A stretch of DNA of 64,000 bases from Orobanche coerulescens (Eukaryota > Streptophyta > Magnoliopsida > Lamiales > Orobanchaceae), in the NCBI GenBank assembly GCA_033398695.1, contig CM065814.1, positions 18,658,358-18,722,357 of the forward strand. The letters are read 5' to 3'. Each line of letters starts with the position of its first letter. Positions within the stretch are counted from its first letter, which is position 1. The translations under genes and the position numbers were made by a program. Below are positions 46,990-59,128 of the stretch, in pieces. Below the pieces are notes generated by a model, which ran no database searches, had not been told where the DNA came from, and saw only the letters and a list, made by a program, of their open reading frames with translations.

Positions 46990-49227
46990 TGTAACACCCC
47001 CGATATTTTCAGGAATATTACAGCACCGTATATCCTTTACATAAGGAATTACAAGGCTGAAGAAATGAGAAGATAATAACAGATACCAACGTATGAAAAT
47101 AACGGAAATAAGATACAACAGTTCTGACCAAATACTGAAAGTATGAATGTTCAACGGAAAAGTATCAATACATCACTAAATCCAAATCATCATAAACGAC
47201 TACGTACTCGAGTACTTATTAAAACGATATAAACAACAGACAAATAAACCCGGCCGGAACATCACTCTGCACCCTCATCGTCATGCAACTCCAGTGGTTG
47301 TTTCCCTGCTCTCCTGGATCCTGAACATAAACAAATGTTCACCCCCGCAGGGGTTAGCACAACGATTGCTAGTACAGGTATCACAACATATTATTCAACA
47401 TCTCACGAAGAATAATAATAACATAAATGACAAAAGAACCAACGAGTCTTCTCCTGCGAGAAACTCAATAATAACATACACACATGATAATCACAACATG
47501 ATATCACAACATACACATGGTAATTCCAATGATCCAGCGTTCACTGCCTAGACCCCCCGATGATTCCGTCAAACTAACCCGAGGTGGAAAAACCCATCCG
47601 ATGATCCAGCGCACGCTAGCATAGATCCCCCGATGATCCCATCGGACCAACACGAGGTGGACATACAACAACGATATATATGCACGACAATATGTATAAC
47701 ATCAATATATATATATAGAACAATTAAGGTACTTGCCTCGATTCGAAGACAAGAATACTACTTCCACGAAAAACGAAACACTCAAAGGTCGCCCCTTCGA
47801 TCAATCACGTAGCAAGCTCGAACCTTAACAAAAGAAATAATATAGAATTTATCTCACGTCGTACGAATGTCTAACAATCCAATTTTACGGTCGAAAGTTC
47901 ATAAAACGTAATCTGCCTGAACTACTTAGCGTACGCTACATATTCTACATAGCGTGCGTTAAGCCTGCTCGTTAGCGCACGTAAACAACGAAGCCTAGCG
48001 TACGCTAACTATGTATCGACAGTCCTCTCTGGTCAGACGACTGACTTGCCTTATGACCTAACGTATGTTAAATACCAAACGTAGCGTACTCTAAACATGC
48101 CCGATAGCGTACGTTAATATGCATATCTTAGCGTACGCTAAGTGTGCATGGCAGTTTCACTACTGGGCAGCATACCGTTTTAATGGTGATGAAATTACGA
48201 ACTCCTCAGTGATTAACGTACGTTATCCATCTACATGTCATGTTCATAAACTTATGAATGATCTTACGGATTCAAACATCTTTGAGTTCAAGGAAAAGAA
48301 TATCATCACAACTCTTATATTCAACCTCGATTATCATTCTCATGTGAAGTTCGGTGATCTCCGATTGGTGCACTAGATTCCATTATCATTTACATATTCA
48401 GACTTCATCTTAAAGGTGAACTAACAATTCCAACTACGATGTTTCAATGACGATATTATAAGCATAATCATTCCCACTTCTAAACATGATGCTTGTTTGA
48501 ATAATTCATCAATGGAATTCAATATCTTGATAGCATGATCATATTATTCTTCAGAACACGAATCTAAGGCTGGAGATAGAATTAACATACCTTAAGATGA
48601 AGAAATCACTGAGCCAAAAAGGTAGAATCCGACTCCGGTTGGTTGTATGCCAATCCAAGGTGCTACTCCACTTCAATGATCAATCACAAGTGATATCCAA
48701 TCTTTAATGAATCAAGTAGAGGTGATCTAAGTGTTTAAGGAGGATATAATGCTCTCTGGTCTCTCAAGAACGAAGGATAATTGAAGGAAATGTAAACCAA
48801 GTAAAATGGGTTGCTGTCCCATTTATAACATTTCTGCACATACATTAATTAGCGCATGCTATCTCCATATCCTTAGCGCACGCTAACTAGCGTTGACTCC
48901 AAATCTGTCCAGGTTCGCCTGCAGGAATATTATCCGGACCCACGTCCGGCTGGCGCATGTGCTAGCCGTCTAGCTCAATAATTGACTGCCTTGCGCACGC
49001 AATTCCTCATTCATAGCATGCGCTAGTTTTTAACCGATAAGGCACGTTAAGTTACATTCTTAGCGTGCGTTATCACGAGTTTGCATGATAAATTTTGCAT
49101 GTTGTTATACTTATGTACAAGGATACAAGTATAGGAAATATCATACTCCAATTATTGAGATCACAATTCCGAATACTACAAGGTTTAAATGCAGATGAAA
49201 TACACAATAATAAATCCGGATATTACA
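46990..49227 (-). repeat. Tekay2 LTR, right
   Basis: Same contents as the left copy with scattered substitutions, including some that damage palindromes (for example 48850 and 49015). Confidence 0.92.
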
Positions 49228-49232
49228 GCGGG

Positions 49233-50713
49233 TTAGTGTTCGGCGGAGTCGGCAGGTTCATAGTCGGTTCGGGCCATCTTACCTCGGTCGATTCTCTGCG
49301 TTTGTGATCATTTGAGGCAAGTATTTTATTATACGATTTGTGTCCTGCAAATAGAGTTTACATGTGGGATTTACGACAGCTGGTTTATCCTCGTGAATAT
49401 GATTTGTGTGAGTTGATTTTGATTTGATTATTTTGAACGTTAAGGGCTTTAATGATACCCCTACTTATTTAAAGTTATGGAATTGTGTATTCCCTGTTGA
49501 TTGTTTTGTGGTGTTGTAATTGATTTTTTTATGATGGGAGTATTGTGATGAGTATGATAATGGTGTCGGGTAAGTGGCCATCTCTAGTAAGTATTCTTGA
49601 TGAGCTTACATTCTTAGCATATTAGTATTGCATGAGTAACGTGTGTGTGTGTATGCTCACTATGGGTTAGATCCGACCTGGTCTCGGTAGGGGTCCACGG
49701 AGGTGTGGATCGACAAGCTTGCTTTTAACCACTACGGGTTAGATCTGATAGGGTCTCGGTAGGGGTCCATGGAGGTGTGGATTGACGGTTAATTGCGGTG
49801 CATTTTACAAATGTGTTTTGATTATGGAATTTCCGGAAATGAGTGCTTTTGGACTATGTTTTCATGATTGCATGCATTGACTAAGTGTGTAAAAGGTAAG
49901 ATGTTCATTTGGATTACTTAGCTAGGATGGCACTAGAGTATTTTTGTCGTGTATGTTTAATCTTTTAATTATGGAGTTTTGATGTTGGAAAATGGACCTT
50001 GCTATTATCCTTTGGTACTGTGATTTGATGAGATTTGGGACGAGATCCCAACGGTTTTGTAAAGGTCTTTTTACGGAAAGTAATTTCGGGCTGAGACCCA
50101 TTCGTCGTGAAATGGTTATTTTCAACTAAGGACTTGAGGTCCAATAAGATTTCTACTTTTAAAATACCCGAGATGAGGAATTTATTTTCAAACACTTCGT
50201 TGATTGCTTTCTAAATAATAAAACCTCTCGGGAAGGCTTTGGTGGTTAATTGTCGTACCTGATTCGTGAATTCTAATTGTTTGTTACATTTCGTATGATT
50301 ATGCACTTGCACTAGCAAAATAGTGGGATTTTGCTAACCCCCGAGAAATCGGGGGGTGGATGTCTGTATTGCATTCAGGTTTTGGGGAGCATAACACAGG
50401 GTCGGCATGAAGGATGATGAAAGATGAACGATACTAATCACATGAGGACCCGTACGTTGTTGTATTGGTTCAGTTGTATTTTATTTCCGCTGCAGTATTT
50501 TTCCCGTTGTACGGGAGTGCGTTGTATTTGACCCCTGTATGGGCACGTATTGAGGTTGAGTTGTATGTATTTATTGAAAGACCAAATCAGTCTACTGAGT
50601 TATTTTAGCCTTAAAGGCATTATTGAGATGTTCGATTTTGTTACCAGCCTGGTAGATCCTTGAGGAAAGGTTCTACGGCGTGTAATATTCCTGAGCGGAT
50701 TTGAGGTGTTACA
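49233..50713 (+). repeat. X-outer right LTR, second part
   Basis: Continues from 39823. From 49574 it matches the left LTR piece at 1-2117 without the solo LTR. Includes the CCCCGAGAAATCGGGG hairpin and ends GAGGTGTTACA at 50713. Confidence 0.88.
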
Positions 50714-51477
50714 CCGGGGAGGAGCGACGAGATGCTTGATTCAGTGGGAGAGATCGAGTCGAAGATTTTCTCGGGTTCAACTCAAGGAAGAAGACATGAT
50801 AATTGGATAATTTAATTATCCATGCTTTATTTTTGGTTTTTATTGTTTTGATTTATGGCATGTATGAATGTATGCGTGATATGTTTTCTACATGTTAGGA
50901 CGAGAAAATTAAAAACCTTAAGGCTAAAATAACTAAGTGATTAAATTGATTTTATTTTTTTAAAATAAAATCAAATTAGCCTCCATAATTAATTTAAATT
51001 GTGAAGTAATTAGCATGCGCGTTGACATTAGGGTCTTCCTCCATATCGGATGTGTTAATTACAGGTTCACTAGTTTTAAATTTCAAAATGATAACATAAG
51101 GTTAATATTACCTTTTATGATAGGACCTCTCCATCTGTAGGACTATTATTTAAAAGATAATATATTAAGGATGTTAAATTATGGTGTTCACTTAGGTGTA
51201 TTAATTAATAAGCTCCCCATCGGAATCTATGTTAATTAATAGATGGCCAAGAGGAACCAACTATTAATTTTACTTGTCATAACGTAAGTTGACTAGATAG
51301 TAAAATTAAAGACGTAAAACTCTACTTGAAAAATCTGTGTGTAAACGTCCACACGATCGTAGCTTGCATATACGGATTTTTTGAGGTGTTGGTTGCTAGC
51401 ATATATATTGTGTTTTGAGGTTTTTCGATATATTTTGCTATGCATTATGTGATGGATGTTTTAATTTTTATCTCAGG
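50714..51477 (+). other. Copia 5' leader, non-coding
   Basis: 764 bp, AT-rich, no gene and no PBS recognised. It ends with a splice-acceptor-like TTTTTATCTCAG just before the Gag homology, so a leader intron is possible. Confidence 0.5.
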
Positions 51478-52789
51478 TGTCTTTCAATCCACTAGCTCTT
51501 ATTCTCAAAGAAAATAAACTTGATGGCACTAACTTTGCTGATTGGGAAAAAAAATCTTGACATTGTCCTGACTGCTGAGGGACATAAATTTGTCTTAATT
51601 GAGGAGAGCCCTCTAGAACCAAAACAGGATGCCACTCCTGAAGAGTTGGCTGAATTCCGAAAATGGAAAAAGTCTGATGAGATGGCTCGCTGTTACATTT
51701 TGGCTTCACTGACAAATGTATTGCAGCATCAGCATCAGACGATGGGCTCGGCCGCTAAATTGATGAAAAGTCTCACCGAGATGTTTGGTCATCAGAACCG
51801 GGTAGGTAGACAAAATACAATGAGGGTGTTGATGACAACGCAAATGTCTGAAGGGACCCCAGTAAGGGATCATGTTCTAAAAATGATGTCTCATTTGAAT
51901 GAACTGAGCATACTGGGGGCTACTATCGATGCGGAAACGCAGGTCGATATTATCTTGGGCAGTTTACCAAGAAGTTTTGAGCAGTTCAGCCTTAACTACA
52001 ATATTAACCATAGGACATATAGTTTGGCATAACTTCTGACATAGCTTCAATCTGCTGAAGGTCTCTTCAAACAAGGTTATCATCAGATTCTTGCGGCAAC
52101 CGGTGCTACTTCTTCTAAACCTAAATGGGGAAAGAAGAAAAAGTAGGTTGTCCAGAAGCAAGTGGCAACCCTCAAGGTGAAAAGCAAGGCTCCTCACCCC
52201 GAGGCGAACAAAAAGCCAAAGGGAAAGTGCTACAAGTGCGGTCAGAAAGGACATTTTAAAGCAGACTGCCCTGCTCTTAAGAAAGGTATGTCTCGTGCAC
52301 TAGTGGTCAAAACATGTTTGGCAGGTTGTTCTTCCACTTCGTGGATAGTTGATTCAGGCTCCACTGATCATGTTTGCTCTGACTCGCATGGTTTTCAGGT
52401 AACCAAGCAGCTTAGTGCGGGTGAGATTACCATCAATTGGGGCGATTATTCCAGGCTTATGGCTGTTGCAGTGGGAGTCGTGCAGCTGAAGATTAATGAT
52501 AAATTATTAGTCCTCAATAATGTATTATTAGTACCGGATTTTAGAATGAATTTAATTTCGGTTTCTAAATTAAAATACGATGGTTATTCAGTTTCTTTTG
52601 ATGATAATGCCATTATTAGGAAAAGAAACGAGGAATATATTTGCAACGGTATTTTTAATGATGGACTATATATCATTAATACTGCACAAACTCCTATGCA
52701 TAAATCACTTAACTCTTTGTCTAAACCTAAAAAGAGCAAAGAACCTTCAAGCATAAATCAAACATATCTATGGCATTTACGGTTAGGGC
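51478..52789 (+). pseudogene. Copia gag, protease and pre-integrase start, broken
   Basis: Gag capsid (KLDGTNFADWEKK-like start, then DEMARCYILASLTNVLQHQHQ) is open to a TAA at about 52030, with a TAG 15 bases on and another at 52144-52146. The frame from 52162 has the CCHC knuckle CYKCGQKGHFKADC, the protease WIVDSGSTDHVC, and ends in the pre-integrase motif LWHLRLG, where the solo LTR at 52790 cuts it. Confidence 0.85.
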
Positions 52790-53316
52790 TGTTGGAGCAA
52801 GATCGGTATTTGCGCCGTGTTGTGGAAGCGTAAATATAAAGTGCGGAAATTAAATGAGACACGGATTTATAGAGGTTCGGCCAAACGTGTCTACGTCCTC
52901 TCTCGATGTATCTTTTTCAATAAGTTAAAGATCAAAATCTCTGCACCTCTCTTCTATCGGTCGAGGGATTACCGTTTACAATCACGTCTTCTATTGGTCT
53001 GTGATCAACCACTCGTACTTGTCTTTGTGTCGGTCCAAGTTAAACCGTTTTCCTTTTCTATCGAACAAGGAATCAACCGCTCTAGTTTTCTATTGGTACT
53101 AGATAGACCTCATTAAGATAGGGATTGCGATTCTAACAATGCTGTATCCTTAATCCTAATAACACCGAATCTAATCATATATTTTGTTTTTCTTACTCGT
53201 GTATGATTTAGTGTATCACACTCAATCACTCTAATTTAAGCTCAAGAACAACAACTATAATGTTTACAATGATATCTCAAGTGTATATGAATTGGTCAAT
53301 GTTGTTGTATGGATTG

Positions 53317-53341
53317 ATACCAACTCATTTGGTATTTATAG
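53317..53341 (-). promoter_or_regulatory. TATA box with compensated inverted repeat
   Basis: Plus-strand ATACCAA (53317-53323) and TTGGTAT (53329-53335) pair. In the other SIRE-like LTRs the arms are ATACCAT / ATGGTAT; both arms changed together here, keeping the pairing. TATA on the minus strand follows. Confidence 0.65.
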
Positions 53342-53379
53342 CCTTCTTCCAAAAACTAGCCGTTACTGCCATTTGTTAT

Positions 53380-53874
53380 TAGCGTGCGCTAGGCTTTCTT
53401 CCTTAGCATGCACTATCACGCATAATTGCCTTAACGTACGTTATGTACTGCATGTTACGTACGTTAACGTCTTCCAGTTTTAGTCCAGTAGCTACTGTCT
53501 CTTACTGTTCGCGTGCACTAATACTTCTTTGTTGCGTGCGCTAATCTTGCATCATTGCATGCATCATATATCCGTTTATACTTTTTGACTTGCATCAGAT
53601 TCTTCCCAATGGATTGATTGACTTGATTCAAACTTGATATTTAGCGTGCGCTAAATATTACTTGTTGCGTGCGCTACACTGACTTCACTGCATACGTCAT
53701 TCTATGTTTGAATCTATTCACAACGGTAATATAGACTCGATAGTGTGGGTTATATTATAGTGTGTAGCGTGCACTATCCTCATCAGGTGACTTCACTTCA
53801 GGTTACTTCGAACTCGTCTGATCTGCATCCGGGACCCGTTAGTGTGCGCTAACTTATATGTCTAGCGTGCGCTA
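53380..53874 (-). promoter_or_regulatory. Six palindrome doublets in solo SIRE LTR
   Basis: Starts pair as 53380/53404, 53432/53455, 53509/53532, 53642/53665, 53741/53765 and 53840/53863: every pair is 23 or 24 bp apart, while gaps between pairs vary. Some members have lost a half-site base. Confidence 0.72.
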
Positions 53875-54013
53875 GCTTTGTATTTTGTCCAGCTTTTTGC
53901 ATCTTCGTCTGCTTCGATGTTTGCTTCGCCTCGATGTTGTTTTGCTTTGTTTAGCAACTTAATCATCAAAACACTTCTTTATTAATATGTGGAATAAATA
54001 TTCCAACAAGGGC

Positions 54014-54735
54014 ATGTAAATCTTGGGAGAATTCAAAGATTGGTAGATGATGGCCCATTGGATGATCTCCAAGTTGAGTCATTTCCAATTTGTGAATCCT
54101 GTCTAGAAGGTAAGATGACCAAAAGGGTTTTTAAAACCAAGGGAAACCGTGCTCAGAATATGTTAGAATTGCTTCATACAGATGTATGTGGTCCAATGAA
54201 TATCCAGGCTAGAGGTGGTTTTGAATACTTCATCACGTTTATAGATGATTATTCGAGATGTGGATACATCTATTTGATGCGACGTAAGTCTGAAGCCTTT
54301 GACAAGTTTAGAGACTTCAAGGCAGAAACGGAGAAGCGTCATGAGAAGAGTATCAAGTCATTACGATCTGATCGTGGTGGCGAATACCTTAGTGGAGAGT
54401 TTTTGGATTTCTTGGCGAATGAGGGGATTTCGTCCCAGCTCACCGCGCCGGGAACTCCACAACAAAATGGTGTGACTGAAAGAAGGAATAGGACTCTTTT
54501 AGAAATGGTTAGATCAATGATGAGTTATTCAGATTTACCTATTTCGTTTTGGGGATACGCCTTAGAAACAACAGCGTACATTCTAAACCTGGTGCCTTCA
54601 AAATCAGTTCCAAAAACACCCACAGAACTGTGGAGTGGGCGTAAGCCCAGTCTCGGACATGTTGGGATTTGGGGTACTCCAGCACATGTGCTGAATAAGG
54701 AAGCTGATAAGTTGGTATCTCGTACAGAAGTGTGA
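54014..54735 (+). pseudogene. Copia integrase
   Basis: Resumes after the solo LTR. Zinc domain Cys pair (CESCLEGK), then Asp in [10 protein letters not shown], Asp in LRSDRGGEY and Glu in [18 protein letters not shown] at 54733-54735 ends the frame; the C-terminal region to about 55100 is in the same frame with more stops. Confidence 0.87.
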
Positions 54736-55126
54736 GTGTTTGTAGGATATCCTAAGGGAACGAAGGGTGGCTTGTTCTATAGTCCCCAGGATCAGAAGGT
54801 CATTGTTAGAACTCATGCCTAATTCCTGGAGGAGGATTATATGATTAGTCAAAAACCCATGAGCGAGATAATTCTGGAAGAGCTGAGGGGCGAGACTCCG
54901 TCTATACCAATCGTACATGCGCCAACTAACACTGCAGCACGTATCGAATGAAACTTTTACACCAACTCAGTATTTGCCTCGTCGTAGTGGGAAGGTTGTT
55001 CGTAAGCCAGAATGATTCATAGGCGTGGGAAAGTCTTCATACTCAATCCCAGGCGAAGATGAATCAGATCCCTGGACCTACAAGGAGGCAATCCAAGATA
55101 AAGATGCTGACTCCTAGCAAGTAGCA

Positions 55127-56644
55127 ATGGAATCAGAAATGGGATCTATGGATTCCAATCAAGTGTGTGAGCTAGTAGATCTACCTGATGGTGTACAAGC
55201 CATTGGGAGAAAATGGGTCTACAAGCGAAAGAAAGGAGGTGACGTAAAGGTTGAAACCTTCAAAGCGAGGCTTGTTGCAAAAGGTTACACTCAGAAAGAG
55301 GGTATCGATTATGATGAAACCTTTTCGCCGGTAGCCATGCTTAAGTCAATCCAGATTCTTTTAGCTATAGCTACGCATTTAGATCTAGAGATTTGGCAAA
55401 TGGATGTCAAGACTGCATTCTTGAATGGAAGTCTAGACAAGGAAATCTATATGCGCCAACCAAAGGGATTCATTGCTGAAGGAGAAGAGCACTTGGTGTG
55501 CAAGCTTAAGAGATCCATTTATGGACTTAAGCAAGCATCTAGATCTTGGAACACTCAATTTGACGAAGTTGTCCAGTCATATGGATTTGTCCAATGTCCG
55601 AGTGAGAGTTGTGTATGTAAGAAATGCGATGGAAACGTGTTGGTGTTTTTTGTACTGTATGTAGACGATGTCCTTCTGATTGGAAACAACGTGAAGGAAT
55701 TGTCGGACGTACGGGTATGGCTATCTGAGCACTTCGATATGAAGGATCTAGGAGAAGCAAGACACATCCTTGGAATTAGGATCTTTCGTGATTAGAAGAA
55801 AATGATGTTGTGCTTATCCCAAGCATCCTATATCGATACAGTGCTAAAGCGGTTTAGCATGGAGAATTCCAAGAAAGGTTTTCTACCTTACAGACATGGA
55901 ATTCAATTATCTAAGGATATGTGTCCCAAGACACAAAAAGAGATAGATGACATGAAAATGGTCCCTTATGCTTCTGCTGTGGGAAGTCTCATGTATGCTA
56001 TGCTTTGCACTAGACCAGATATCTGTCATGCCGTAGGCATGGCAGCTAGATATTAGTCAAACCCAGGACCAGGACACTGGATTGCTGTCAAGCACATACT
56101 CAAGTACCTGAGAAGGACTAGGGAGTACATGCTTGTATATCAATCAGACGACCTGTGTCCGGTGGGTTACACTGACTCAGATTTTTCATCGGACAAAGAA
56201 AAGTCCAAGTCTACTTCGGGTTATGTGTTTAGCCTGGGAGGTGGAGCCATTAGTTGGAGGAGTGTGAAGCAGAAATGCATCTCGGACTCTACCATGGAAG
56301 CCGAGTACGTGGCAGCCTCTGAGGCAGCCAAGGAGGAAGTGTGGCTCAAGTACTTCCTGCAGGACTTAGATGTGATTCCCGATTTGCCAGAGGGTATTAC
56401 ACTTTATTGTGATAATACTGGTGCAGTCGCAAATTCGAGGGAACCACGAGCCCACAAGGCAAGTAAACATATCAACCACAAGTACCACATCATACGATAC
56501 TTCGTAAAGGAAGGAGACGTAGTTGTAGCCAGGGTTGTATCGGAAGATAATCTTGTTGACCCTTTCACGAAAGGCCTACCCTCAAAAGTTTTTGAAAGGA
56601 ATGTGGAAGGAATGGGATTACGGTGTATGGCAGCATTGCTTTGA
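55127..56644 (+). pseudogene. Copia reverse transcriptase and RNase H, broken
   Basis: [43 protein letters not shown] and the catalytic YVDD. A TAG at about 55793 splits it. The next stretch (55802-56056) ends in a TAG where relatives have Gln. RNase H (from 56129) has GYTDSDF, STMEAEYVAAS, YCDNTGAV and HKASKHI, and stops at 56644. Confidence 0.88.
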
Positions 56645-56709
56645 GTATAAGTGGGAGAAATGAGAGACTATGTAATAGAGTAGTATACTTAAAAGCATGC
56701 TTTGAGTAT

Positions 56710-56720
56710 AAGTGGGAGAT
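56710..56720 (+). other. Copia polypurine tract
   Basis: AAGTGGGAGAT directly before TGTTAGAATT. A similar AAGTGGGAGA at about 56650 lies in a partly duplicated stretch (CTTTGAGTATAAGTGGGAGA twice, 59 bp apart). Confidence 0.75.
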
Positions 56721-57092
56721 TGTTAGAATTGTATACTGCAAAGCATACTTTATGCCTATATTACCTAATTTCCCTGTTACTACCTATGAGAATATTAATT
56801 ACAATTAATCACATGTTTTGCATATTTATTCACGTTATGGTTATGCAAATGAAATGTCAAATTACTTTATATTGTAGATAATGTGGTATGTTGGTGTCAA
56901 ACGGAAGATCATATTATCAGTGCCTTATAAAATAATATAATAGTTCACAACCTATATAATTATTAGACAAATTATATAAAAGGTTGTAGTGTATGCTTGA
57001 GATTAATTGGTCTTGACTATTAGCATGCATTAGCGTATTTGCATACGTTGAACTGGATCGAGGTGAGATAGTGTCGTCTGTACTGACTGTAA
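56721..57092 (+). repeat. Copia 3' LTR, first part
   Basis: TGTTAGAATTGTATAC... up to the target site TGTAA of the gag-only gypsy element. Confidence 0.75.
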
Positions 57093-58305
57093 TGTTGTTG
57101 CCCAAAATATTTATCCGAAGATTAATACTGCTGGAAGACGTACAACAAACAACAATTGCGGGAGCACTTCCGAGAGAAGATAATTAATACAAGATTTGCC
57201 GGGTTTGTTAGGCCCGGGCTTGAATGCTCTCGCGAGATGTTATTAATACAAATATTCGTGGATACAAGTATTAATGAGAGAAATCTAAATACAATGAGTG
57301 TAAAAAGACTCTGTTAATCCGGCTCTTGAGCGAAGCTTGGTGTTCTTCGTCCCGCCGATAATCTGCTCGAGGAGAAAAGGCCGGGAGAAGTAAGACCGAA
57401 AGAAAGCTGTTGCCAAGAGTTGGAGATTAGCCAAGTGCTTAATGTTTGCTTCTGTATAGTGTGCTTGAATCGCAATATTGTTGAAGGAAGCTGAAGGAAG
57501 TCAAGGAAGTCAAGGAAGTCAAGGAGTGCCCAAGTGCGGGCGCCTTGCTTATATAGGGGCAATGGTCCTGTCTGTAGTGGCCGATCGTCACGGCCATTAT
57601 AATAAGCCGCCGATCACTGCGCCAATATAATAATGTGCCGATCACGGCCAATATTATAATGGGGCGATCTCTGGGCTGTTGGGCTAAAGTCCAAGGAAGA
57701 TCTTGTTGTCGGGCTAAAGTCCAAGAAAGAGGCCGGCACACTTGGGCGGTCAATAAGGAGCCATCACGTGTCCGAGTCGGGCCAACATGTGGCCCTACCG
57801 ACAAGCTTTGGCGGCCCGTCTACCGGGGTGGAGGGAATCTGTCAGGCTTTGGTCAATGGCCCGAGATTCGCGGATCTTGTCTCGGCCCTTGCACGTGGTG
57901 CCAGTCCCAGGTTCGGTCTTAGCCGACTGGGAGGCCATCGGTGCTGATTGACATGAGCGGTCGTCCCTGGCTGATCATCCGAGGTCGCCAACGGTCGGTC
58001 ACCAAGGGCAGGTCACCAATGGTCGGTCACCAAGGGTCGATCGGCAGATGCCGATAGAGGGTCGCCAGATGTCGGTCGCCAGGAGTCGGTCGCCGAGTAC
58101 CGAGAGACGATCGTATCTGAGGTCGATCGCTCGGCACCGGGACTTGTCCTGGGACCTTCGGTTGGCCAGTCTAGCATGTCCGCTGGGTTAGGGCTCGGTC
58201 GCCAGGTTGCTGATCGGCAGAACTGACTTGGCCGCTCGGCAGTAAGTCGGTCGCTCGGCCTCGGAGGCGATCGCCGGTCGGAAGGTGTTAAATCTTGACA
58301 CAACA
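57093..58305 (-). repeat. LTR of gag-only gypsy element, left
   Basis: GC-rich U3 with 14-bp repeats of GGTCACCAAGGG type near 57990-58040 and GGCCAATATAATAATG-like repeats near 57580-57660. Minus-strand TATA (CCTATATAAGC) near 57558-57548. Confidence 0.88.
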
Positions 58306-59128
58306 ATTGCCCCCCAGCTTGCTCCTATGTTGAAGACATGGGGCGAGGTGGTTCTTGCTGGTGATCGTGTATGGATGAGGACGGGCGACCTGAGCTGGCT
58401 TAGGACTCGGACTTGGGCTATCATGGTCGATTGGCTTAGCTATCTTTCGGTCTTGTACCTGCAAAAAACAACATTGTCCGATCCCCCATGGAAACTTGGT
58501 GGTTTCGCTTTGTTTGAGGGATCGTGCACAGTCGCGGAAATCGATGGACCGACTCCATGACCGTGTCTTGGTGCACGAAGACAATGAGTGTCTCGTGACT
58601 CACTTTATTATGAGGGTCCTCTGTTAGGCTGCGCCTCGCCTTGTATTTAAACGAAGGGTGTGCGGTCTCGGTCTTAGAGGAGTCCTTGCGCGGGGCAGCG
58701 TCGGATGAATCAACTCCACGTCCGCGGCTTGTTAGCTCTGCTTCCACCTCGGCCAGCCATGGAGATGGCCGACCTTGACGGTGTACGTTGAGACGGGGTT
58801 GTGGAATGAGTCCACTGATTAATGTTGGAGAGCCCTCCGACTACGCCGGCCTCGTATTTAAACGAAGGGCAGGCGATCTCGGCCGAAAGGGACCTTGCAT
58901 GGCCGAAGCAGCCGGTTCCATCGACTGCCAGGGCCATGGCTTTATGATGCGCGGTGGAGGCGATCTTATGCCTTAGTCCGTCATGTTATATCTTTGGATC
59001 AGATGGCGATCGTGTCCACCGGGTTGCCGATGATGTTGCGACCGCCGAAGATCGCGATCGTCGCCGCCGCGGCCGATCGCATTATTCGTAGGTCGATATT
59101 GGCGATCGGTCGGCGGCTAGTCCTCATT
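58306..59128 (-). other. Non-coding 3' region of gag-only gypsy element
   Basis: No pol remnant recognised. The polypurine tract is at 58306-58319. Short open stretches on both strands have no resemblance to retroelement proteins. Confidence 0.6.

Larger units (their letters stand above)
39824..49227 (-). mobile_element. Tekay2: Tekay/Del-type chromovirus, decayed pol
   Basis: LTRs 39824-42057 and 46990-49227 (2234 and 2238 bp, highly similar). Flanks GCAGG (39819-39823) and GCGGG (49228-49232) are a target duplication with one later change. Polypurine tract beside the left LTR, tRNA-iMet PBS (TGGTATCAGAGC) beside the right. Gag-pol is on the minus strand but has many stops. It interrupts the right LTR of X-outer. 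Confidence 0.93.
1..50713 (+). mobile_element. X-outer: non-coding gypsy-like LTR retrotransposon, left end outside window
   Basis: Plus-strand element with LTRs that start TGTAATATCC and end GGTGTTACA. Its left LTR enters at base 1 and ends at 2117. Its internal region is 2118-2420 plus 36315-38490, and its right LTR is 38491-39823 plus 49233-50713. The two LTR tails (1-2117 without the solo LTR, and 49574-50713) align closely. Internal DNA shows no gag or pol. It is interrupted by a solo LTR, an Athila element and Tekay2. Terminal motifs, the polypurine tract and a second minus-strand copy at 12020-29804 define the family. The 5-bp flank on the right is CCGGG; the left flank is not visible. 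The gypsy assignment is inferred from LTR resemblance to Tekay1. Confidence 0.85.
52790..54008 (-). mobile_element. Solo SIRE-like LTR in copia pol
   Basis: TGTTGGAGC...TTCCAACA, 1219 bp, direct repeat AGGGC at 52785-52789 and 54009-54013. It resembles 7313-8495 in the same orientation, including boundary, CCTCTCTTCTATCGGTCGAGG phrase and TATA context. No internal region. Together with 162-1207 it makes two solo LTRs of this group in one window. Confidence 0.9.

Noticed and set aside
295..53874. The 12-bp and 23-bp figures recall V(D)J signal sequences
   Set aside because: Those are heptamer-spacer-nonamer sites in jawed vertebrates. Here 12 is the palindrome length and 23 the repeat step; the likeness is numerical only.
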